A stretch of 64,000 nucleotides of DNA from positions 1,922,001-1,986,000 of the forward strand of contig JAGPXD010000006.1 of the NCBI GenBank assembly GCA_020746995.1. The letters are read 5' to 3'. Both the position numbers and the translations under genes were made by a program. The notes below the pieces were generated by a model. It was not told the DNA's origin. It saw only the letters and a program-made list of their open reading frames with translations, and did no database searches. Positions 55,841 to 64,000 of the stretch are shown here, one piece after another. Source of the DNA: Plectosphaerella cucumerina (taxonomy: Eukaryota; Ascomycota; Sordariomycetes; Glomerellales; Plectosphaerellaceae). Within the stretch, counting starts at the first letter, position 1, and the number at the start of each line of letters is the position of its first letter.

Positions 55841-57415
55841 ATGTCGGACGACAAGGCAGTTGGTACGTGCTCCCCATCTCTCTCCGTCTTCCCCGGCAGC
55901 TTGTTCGTTGCGGCTGGAACATGCGTCACCCGTTCCATCCCACTCTGGCCCTGTTACCCCGCCATCCACCACCGCCACGAGCCACCACCACAACAAAGCC
56001 GCATCATGTCGAGGACGTACCGGGCTTGCCGGATAGCTGCATCGAGTCTTCATGAACCGACCGCTGATTTTTGCCTCCAGACTACACCCTTAACAACCCG
56101 GACACCTTGACCAAGTACAAGACGGCCGCCCAGATCTCCGAGAAGGTCCTCGCCGCCGTGTCCAAGCTCTGTGTCCCCGGAGCCAAGATCGTCGAGGTCT
56201 GTGAGAAGGGCGATGCGCTTCTCGAGGAGGAGCTCGGCAAGGTGTACCGTGGCAAGAAGATCAACAAGGGTACGTTTGCGACGATGGGACTGCCGTAGTC
56301 GAACCACCCGTCGACGTCCCCACCATCACATGTTGACAGCCCTTAGGTTTCTCCCACCCGACTACCGTCTCCCCCTCCGCCTATGTCACCCCCTACACGC
56401 CCCTGAAGACGGACGAGGCCGAGGCGGCCACCGAGATCAAGGCCGGCGAGGCCATCAAGATCCAGCTCGGCGCCCAGATCGACGGCTTCGGCTCCATCGT
56501 CTGCGACACCATTATCGCCAAGGCTGAGGGCGAGGACGAGACCATCACCGGCCGCACCGCGGACCTGATTCTGGCCAACTACTACGCCAACGAGCTGCTC
56601 CTGCGCCTGATCCTGCCTCCCGGCACCCTGGCCTCCGGCTCGGACGAGGAGAAGGCCAAGGCCGCCTCTGTTAAGGCCCCCACCCAGGCCAAGATCACCA
56701 GCCTGCTCGAGAAGGTCGTCAAGTCGTACGAGTGCAGCCTCGTCGAGAGCACCACGTCGTGGCTCTTTGACCGCAACGAGATTGAGGGCAACAAGAAGAT
56801 CGTGCTGGCCCCCGGCGAGGGCGGCAAGGGCGAGGGCGTCCCCGCCATCGGCGAGGTTTGGGGTGTCGAGATTGGCGTCAGCCAGGGCGCCGGCAAGGTC
56901 AAGTCGATCGACAACAGGGCCACGCTGCACCGCCGCACCCTCCAGACCTACGGCCTCAAGCGCCCCACGTCGCGCAAGATCCTCTCCGAGGTTCAGAAGA
57001 AGTTCGGTACCTTCCCCTTCAGTCTGCGCCAGCTCGAGGACGAGCGCGATGCCAAGACTGGTGTCGTCGAGTGCGTCCGCGGCAACGTCTTCCGCCAGTA
57101 CGAGGTTGTCGGCGACAAGGACAACTCGCCTGTCGCCAGGTACCTGACCACCATCGGTATGTCTTACCCTCTATATACATTGCGAACTGTTGCGCTGACT
57201 AGGATACAGCCATCACCAAGAACGGCATCTCCAAGCTGGGCGCCCCCCCTGCGATTGACCTGAGCAAGGTCCAGTCTGACAAGAAGATCGAGGACGAGGA
57301 AATCCTCAAGATCCTGGAGCAGCCGCTGTCCAGGAACACCGGCAAGAGCAAGAACAAGAAGAAGAAGAAGACGACCAAGAAGACCGGTGAGGAGTCGGAG
57401 GGCGACGAGGAGTAA
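55841..57415 (+). CDS. PA2G4/Ebp1-like methionine aminopeptidase-fold protein (CDB4 family)
   Basis: Member of the proliferation-associated 2G4 group, catalytically inactive relatives of type 2 methionine aminopeptidases that bind ribosomes and nucleic acid; the fission-yeast member is the curved-DNA-binding protein. Exons 55841-55862, 56081-56269, 56347-57156 and 57210-57415 encode 408 residues. The first exon gives only MSDDKAV, and its last base completes the Asp of DYTLNNPDTLTKYKTAAQI. Family features follow: EKVLAAVSKLCVPGAKIVEVCEKGD, the GFSHPTTVSPS block, and KIQLGAQIDGFGSIVCDT in place of the metal-ligand segment. QTYGLKRPTSRKILSEV and FPFSLRQLEDE are also present. The tail is a Lys-rich run ending in acidic residues, as in Ebp1 RNA-binding tails. 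The 218-bp first intron is the longest in the gene. Confidence 0.94.
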
Positions 57416-60099
57416 GCCGCGGGTGGCGAATGCACGCGGGGCGGCGCGGGGGGGCACGAAAGATGACGGGTGCCGACGAATGAGTGCATTGAGGAGGAGG
57501 GGAGGGGAGATGTGATGACCGGCTTACCCGCAGAAAGTCCGCGGGTGGACATCTACTGACCCCTCGAAGTGGTCGCAAGGCGAAAGGCACTTCCAGGTTG
57601 TTCACGGGGGCGACGGGAGAAGACGGACCGGAGGGCTGGGCTGGGCTGCTGCGTGTGTTTTTCCGCGCGTGGGCCCTGATGCCGCCATCTTATCGGGGCA
57701 TCAGGCCGACGAAAGCGTGCTCTCGTAGCAGAGGTCAACCCGCAGCCCAGCACCGGTTTCTGTCTGATACTTTCGGACCTTGTTAGCTAGCCAGCCTTGC
57801 CTTGCCTGCCCGGGACACCTGTTGGGCGTCGCCTGAAGCCTCTGAGCTGCATGCGGCGGAACGAGGGCCCCGGGCGGGAAGAAAGAAAATGCGCAAAACC
57901 GGTTGAAGGTGATCGGATCGATCGACCACCGGCCCCCCCCCTGAATCCATTCACCCGCGCTTCCGAGCATGACCTGCCTATGATGACCTGCCATGTGATG
58001 TGCAAGTGGAAGGTGAAATGGGATTATACGATTCAACCGAGATGCATTTGAGTAAAGACAAGCTGGTAATTATGGCTGCAGAGGCATTTGGTCGGACAGG
58101 AGGGGTGGTGTCATGAATGAGGTGGCTGGGTGCCCAGCAAAATGTCTGATCAGGGGCTTGCCGTTGGCTGAGCTGAGGTGAGCGAGGCACAGGCACGGAG
58201 CAGGCGCCCGACAAAGAAAAGGGGAGGGGACGGGAAGGGGGAGAAGGGGCAGCGTCCCCGAGTCCAGTCCCGCGGAATGCAGGCATGGTTGGCCCGCCCG
58301 ACACGGCCGCCTCGCCTCACTGGGAATCTGCATCTCTCCGCGCCCGTGTCCGACCCGCGCCCGAGAGGAGCAGAGGGGATCAAGAGGCAGGCATAGGGAG
58401 GGCTGCGAATCGGATACGTGGGGCGGAAGGCGAAAGCTGCCCCGTGTGTTCCGGGAGTATGATGCGGATGGAAGGAGATGGATGAGCACTGGATGCTTCG
58501 GGGCTCCGGAGCCTCGAGGTAAGCAATCAGTCGAGTCACAAGGCCAGCAAGGTGCAGACCAAGGCTGGAGTGCTAGATCAGAGATGTTTCCTGGATATCC
58601 AGTCTTTGCAGATTGGGAAGAAACCGACTGAAGCTTCTGTTCTGTTTTTGCCCCATCGCCGTAGCCCCTGACGTGGTGACCCCTGAATGGCGATTCCCTG
58701 CCAGGATGGACACAACACGACACTGGGGGACTCGTCCCTCTTTTCTTTTCCGCCTCGAGTCAAAGATCAAAGCAAGGTATGTATTCAGCAATCGAGGATG
58801 AGAAAACGCCTCTTGGTTTGCCTGCACCCATGCAGTGCCGCCTCACGGCAGCGAGCCGGCGCCCCCTGGAGAAAAACCCCGTGACTGCCGTGGATCGTGG
58901 GCGCCCCTCCCACCCAGGTGCCGAAGACCGCGACGAGTCAGGGACGGCAGTGCTTTTTGATGAAGGAGCCCCGCGGAGCAAAGAGGAGGTCTTGGGAGAT
59001 GCAAAGAAGGGGCATCAATTGAATTCTTGGGTGAATGGTTGTTCATGACGCAAGAGACCAGGTCGAGAAGGCGCATCCAATGTGCCTTCCCGTGCTGGGT
59101 GAGATTTGAAAATAGGGGGTTTCCTCAACGCACTCCATCGCCCGGGACGGTGCACCATGGGCGCATCCCTCGAATCGCCCACCACAATCCCCGGGCTGCT
59201 TGTGATCTTTGATGCTGTATCTGCTGTTTCTATGCTTTCCTGTCGAGGAAGGCATGCGTAAAATCTGACAGTATGCCTTCTGCGTGGTGTCTCTCAACCA
59301 AAAGGGCACAAAGGGAAGGAACAACCCAGAGGCCAGGCATACACCTTCTGCGAACACTGAGCAAAAGTCGCTGTGGTCGGAGAGAAGGCGCTGACTGATG
59401 GATCCTCTGCTCCCTGTGATTGTACCGTCCTTCACAGTGTTGGCCAGGCGGGCCCCTGGCCACCTCCCGGTCGCCCCCTTCCCGCCTGCCAACCCCAAAT
59501 GCCATGCCCCCTTAGTGGCCGGCTCCCCCGTCACTACCACGCTACCACCCTGCCTATCAGCCCCGGCCCCGGTGTAGCTTTTCCCGCCGGGACCCCAAAA
59601 GCTCAACTCAATCCTCGGAAACCTCTCCAGCTTTCAAGTTCCCACCCCCTTCCACCCCGACATCCCGTCACGCCCGCCTTCGACCACCCCCTGCGCCGCC
59701 CACCTCGGCCAGGACGCGACGAAAAGCTCAAGCAGAGAAGTAAGCCCCTCGTTCTCTGTCTCCTGTACAACGCAGATATCAGGAATATCCGCTGACCCGA
59801 CGCGCAGGGTGCCCCTTCATCAGGCCGCTTGTCGCCGCGCCGTCTCGCCCATCTCCCGCCACCACCTCGACCAGGACCTGGACTGTTTGCTTCCCCCCCT
59901 CGAGGGAAACCCCGTCCTGGGGGCGGCACACCCGTTCGACCCTCGAAAAGGACACGCGACGCCGACTTAGGGTATCGAGGAAATCAGGTAGCCGCGCGGG
60001 AAGGCCGCCGAGCAAGGAAGGGGTGAAGGGAAAAGGAGAAGAAAAACATACACCACCGCAACAACAAATCGCAAGCACACACAGACACATCTACCCGCC
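57416..60099. other. 2.7-kb intergenic region before the PHD-finger gene
   Basis: The left part is the 3' end of the PA2G4-like gene. ORFs of up to 217 codons on both strands lack motifs. From about 59510 on, the sequence becomes C-rich (CACC, CCCC and CTC tracts), marking the promoter and leader of the PHD gene, including a likely leader intron at 59740-59807. Confidence 0.5.
59740..59807 (+). other. putative 5'-UTR intron of the PHD-finger gene
   Basis: Donor AGAA|GTAAGC at 59740, branch site GCTGAC at 59791-59796 and acceptor CGCGCAG ending at 59807 form a complete fungal intron of 68 bp, about 290 bp before the start codon. Confidence 0.6.
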
Positions 60100-63000
60100 A
60101 TGCCGAGCTGGGACGGACTTAAGAAGAAGATGGCCAACGGCACAGGCACCAGGTCGACACGGTCGCGCATCTCGAGCCCGCACCCGGGCCCCAACGGCAA
60201 TGGCAACAGCGGCGCCCTTGAACCGTCAAAGACAGCCGCCAACGAGGGTGGAAAGACCGCCTTGGACCTGTGGCTCGAGCCAAAGGTACAGTCGAGGCCA
60301 AGCTACGAGGACCATGGCCTGGTTCGACATGGTGTTCTCGAGAACATGCGGTCGCTCGATGACCTGCCGCGCCCGGTCTCAGCCCTGCAGAAACGGAGGG
60401 AGGGAGCTGGAGGCTCCCAACCGGTGCGAAAGATTATCCTGAGGACCAGCAATGCGCGACCGGCCTCATCATCGCCTGCGCCGCCACCGCCCGTGACGCC
60501 CACCACAGTCGCGCCCCCGTCAAGGGAGTCTTCATCTCGGCGAGGGACGCGTGAGAGCACCGCCCAGAAACAGCGGCAGGAGAAGTCGCAGGAGAAGGAC
60601 GAGGAGACTCAGCAACCTCCGCAACCTCAGCAGAAGCCACCTGTGCATCCCGTCAAGGATGAGCTGCCGGCCGCCGCGACGGTCATACCCGTGGCAACTC
60701 CTGATCCGTCCGTGGCCATCGCGAGCACCGAAAATTCTGTCGCCAGGCATGCGCTGCCTGGGGGACGGGTCGCCGCAGACTTTGAAGACATTCACGAGGC
60801 CAAGGCAGGTGTGCACACGGCCGCTTCGACGACGCGCACACCGCTGCCAGTCCCAGGCCTCCGCCGCAGCCTGCCACGAGCTACTTCCTCAAGCAGGCGC
60901 ACCTCGGTGGCAGACGATGAGAGCTCAAGGCTCCAAGGCTCGGGGTACGCCGACCGCTCAATTTTCGCGCCCGAGTATCCAGCTCTTGCCGCACCCGCAC
61001 CATTCACGCCGGTCTTCAATGACAATTCCATCCTTCCTCTCGTTCAGCAGCAAGAGCACACTAGGAGCAGCGACCGTCTTAATATTGACCGGATAGTGGA
61101 GGCAGCCGTCGACGACGCGCTCAACCACCACCGCTACCCAACCGCCTGGGCGCTGCGCACGCTTTACGACGAGAAATCCCCTGATCCCCTCTTCCTCGAA
61201 CTCATCAAATCTGTCTTCACGCAGACAGCCGAGCCTGCCGCTCTTAGGGAATTTGCCGGCCTGCTCCGTGCCGCGAAGAGGGCTGGGAAGAAGGAGAACC
61301 AGGCTTGGTACTACTACGGCTCCACACTGCCGTTCCCCGGTGCAAAGCCTTCACCCTGGGCCTCCAAAGTTACTCTGGACCTCGCCCTCGTCCGTGAGCG
61401 CCCCGTCACTGCCGCGCCCGCGCCTGCGTCTGCGCCCGCGACTGCATCTACAACTGCACCCGCGACTGCCTTGGCTTCGCTGCCCGTCGCGCCGCCCGAA
61501 GAAAAGAAGCAGTCGCAGGAGCCGGTCGAGACGACACCCGCACCTGCTGTCGCTGAGGAAACGGCTGCACCAGCACCAGTACCGGCACCAGCACCGGTCG
61601 TGCCCTTCGCAGAGGTCGCCGCCGTTGCTGCCGCCGCTGCGCCCACGCCTGCGCGTGCACCTCCTGCCTCCATCCCCCTCGACCCAGAGACGCCCTCGAG
61701 GCGCAAGCGTCGCTCTCGCAAGCACCGCCGCTCAGGAGACGCCATGGACGTGGATGATGCAGGCTTCCCGGCCACCCCCGGCTCGCGAAGGCGCGCTGCT
61801 AGCGACTCTTCCGGTCTCTCCGAGCTCGAGCAATCGCCATCACTACCGTCGCCCACGCCCATTGCTCGTCGCGATGTGTTCATGCTGGATGCCGTTGTCG
61901 CCGACGCGGCGGCGGCCGACGACGACTCGGCCCCCAATGCCCTGCGTCCAATCCAGCAGCACAGGCCCGGCGTGGCGCGCCAACAAGCCGCATCCGCTGA
62001 CACGTCTCAGCCCACTTCTCCAAAGGCCCCTGCAGCCTCAACCCGCGACTCAACAACCACGGCCACTGCCACAGCCAGCAGTGGCAACAGCAGCAGCAGC
62101 AGCAGCATGCCCGGCCGCGTCTCGTCGCCCGCCCTCCCCAATCCCCCCAAGGGCAAGACAAAGGCCGGACGAGGCAGGGGCAGAGGCAGGGGCAGGGGAG
62201 GCAGGGGCAGAGGCGGCACCCTGAGATCGACCCCCGCGACAGTCCATGAACCAGAGCCCGTCGCAGCGACACCATCAAGCGACAGCGACGTGGAGGACGG
62301 CGCCACCATCGAGGCCAGGCGGCAGGACGCGCGTGCCCTCACCGCCACTCAGACGTCCCGCGTCGAGAGCTTCATCCGTCCGTCGCCGGCCGATGAGCCC
62401 AGCAGCGGCAGCGGAAGGAGGCAATCGGCCAAGAAGGCCCCATCAGCCCTCGCCCTCGCCGGCGCTGAGACGCCAGCGTCTTCGGCTCGTCAACGCAAGA
62501 CGAGAAACTCCGCCGTTGGCATTGCCGGACCTGGCAGCTCCAGGGTCACCAGGTCGGGCAAGCGACCGATCGACGAGGTCGACGGCACCGCTTCGTCGCC
62601 CGCCGCGTCCACATTCCCTGGCGACGTCGCCTCGGGGCCCAACTCACGGGCTGCCACACCCAGCCTCAAGCCCGCGGCGAAGAAGCAGCGTAGGAACGGT
62701 CCTCGCGTCAAGTCATCGTGAGTCTCATCTCCCTCATCTTCTCCCGGTCGAGAATCATCTCGTCGCCATCGACGCTGTGGTCGCTTCATCCTCATCTCTC
62801 ACGCGACATGTCCCCTCTTGCTGACACCCTCATCCAGACCAGTCAAGAAGAAGGGCGGCACTGCCGCTGGCCTCCCTCGGCCCAACGTCAGCGAAGGGCC
62901 ATCTGGCAGCTTCTTTGCAGGAATGGTAAGTCGTCGCTCTTTGCCTTTACTGCCCTCTCCCCTCATGCATTGCACCGGTGGTGTCGCACCTTTGCCGAAA

Positions 63001-64000
63001 TGCGAGGTTCAATCCCTCCGCTGTCCTCAAACGGATGACGGCGTGGGCGTGGGCATGGGCCCGGTCCTCTGCTCCCTCTCTCCCCTGGCCAAGCCCACCC
63101 AATCTCGACACACACGAGTTTTTATTACCGCCCAAGTCATCTCCCACTTTTCCCCCTGCCGGCTTTAGCCTGCGCCTACCATTCCACCACCAGCCAGTCT
63201 TCCATCCCATCCACCCCCGGCCACCCGCCACGCACTCGGACTTCCGTCTGCAGGGGGGAGGCGGTGGCAGCGCTTTGCTTGCCCAGTCATGTCATGTCGT
63301 GCACGCATAACTGACCTGCCGTGTCCAGGACGAAAATGATGAGAACTGCTCGGCCTGCGGAGGCGTCGGCGACCTCGTCTGCTGCGAGGAGTGCCCGCGA
63401 TCATTCCACTTTGACTGCGTCGATCTGGACGTCACTGCCGATCTGCCCGACGAGTGGCTGTGTCGCATCTGCACAACCCGCAAGAACCCTCCCACGCCTG
63501 TCGGCCCCCGGGGCGGTTTCACGAGCCTGATTAACCAGCTGGACCGCGTCAACAACCAGTCCTTCAAGCTGCCACAGGACATCCAGACCTACTTTGAGGG
63601 TGTCAGGGCCGGTCCCGAGGGCGACTACGAGTCGTTTGATCCCAACGCCCCCGTCGCGCTTCCGAAGCCCAGGTGAGTCTCTAGTTTTGAGGTCTTTGTT
63701 CTACTTCGCTTACACGTTTGCAGGAGGAGAGGAGTCGTCGACGATGGCCCTGATTTCTTCCCCGTCCGCGATGCCGAGGACAGGGCGATCCTCTGCCACA
63801 ACTGTCAGGCTCCTACCAGCAAGGACCGCGCCATCATCCCCTGCAGCGTTTGCGGCCTTCATTGGCATCTGGACTGCGTGAACCCGCCTCTGGCCATCCC
63901 TCCTGTTGTTAGGACCTGGGTGTGCCCGGCGCATCCCGGCGACTTGCTGGAGAATCAGCCGGGAGGTCTCGGCCCCGCCCATCGGTATCGCAAGATCAAG
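60100..64000 (+). CDS. two-PHD-finger chromatin protein, Rco1/PHF12-like (3' end outside window)
   Basis: Probable histone-reading subunit of an Rpd3S-type deacetylase complex, judged from the paired PHD layout. Visible exons are 60100-62717, 62838-62925, 63329-63672 and 63724-64000; the gene continues past the edge. The first 870 residues are mostly disordered (P/A/S/T-rich, with an RGRGRG run near 62170-62215 and KR-rich patches). They are interrupted by a folded-looking block at about residues 325-410 (NIDRIVEAAVDDALN, then AWALRTLYDEKSPDPLF and FAGLLRAAKRAGKKENQAWYYYG). PHD1 is complete in exon 3: CSACGGVGDLVCCEECPRSFHFDC...WLCRIC. PHD2 in exon 4 has CHNCQAP...CSVCGLHWHLDC...WVCPAH. The linker GGFTSLINQLDRVNNQSFKLP is the kind seen between Rco1 PHD fingers. 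The 403-bp intron 62926-63328 is unusually long for this window. Confidence 0.88.

Overview
The window is nuclear DNA from a filamentous ascomycete, most likely a Sordariomycete. Genes carry short introns of about 50-100 bp with GTRNGT donors, CTGAC/CTAAC branch sites and C/TAG acceptors. The gene set (LaeA-like methyltransferase, Vps18, Pbn1, Zn2Cys6 factor, fungal Snf5 with a C-terminal zinc finger) is fungal. Base composition is visibly GC-rich throughout. I see no AT-rich RIP-type blocks, transposon, rRNA, tRNA or CRISPR array.

Left block (1-18.5 kb), seven genes: a LaeA-like SAM methyltransferase (875-2400, +); Vps18/Pep3 of the CORVET/HOPS tethers (2990-6033, +); a V-ATPase proteolipid c subunit with a 13-nt microexon (6320-6997, -); a GPI-anchored aspartic protease (9973-11458, +); a prolyl 4-hydroxylase-like dioxygenase (11755-12620, -); Pbn1/PIG-X of GPI mannosyltransferase I (13030-14658, -); and a three-part protein joining a caspase-like fold, a homeodomain-like helix-turn-helix and a rhodanese-like domain without its cysteine (15339-18487, +). 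The last is the most unusual item in the window.

Middle block (18.5-45.3 kb): a gene desert broken only by one TALE homeobox transcription factor (34108-35722, +), with about 15.6 kb empty upstream and 9.6 kb empty downstream. It holds simple repeats and a hairpin-forming inverted repeat. Long ORFs there are by-products of GC-rich sequence and show no family motif.

Right block (45.3-64 kb): a six-exon Zn2Cys6 transcription factor (45329-48126, +); a gamma-glutamylcyclotransferase-fold protein (48347-48901, -); an unknown protein with two CxxC knuckles around a hydrophobic segment (49512-50657, -); a UCH-family deubiquitinase whose catalytic Asp position appears to be Glu (51076-51900, -); a Snf5/Sfh1 chromatin-remodelling subunit (52691-54948, -); a PA2G4/Ebp1-like pseudo-aminopeptidase (55841-57415, +); and the 5' part of a two-PHD-finger, Rco1-like protein that runs off the right edge (60100-64000, +).

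The genes do not form one pathway. There are loose themes of vacuole and endomembrane function (Vps18, V-ATPase c), GPI-anchored surface proteins (Pbn1 and a GPI-anchored protease 1.6 kb apart) and chromatin or transcription control (Snf5, PHD protein, homeobox, Zn2Cys6, LaeA-like). Exon boundaries were derived by hand from splice signals and reading-frame continuity; no search was run.
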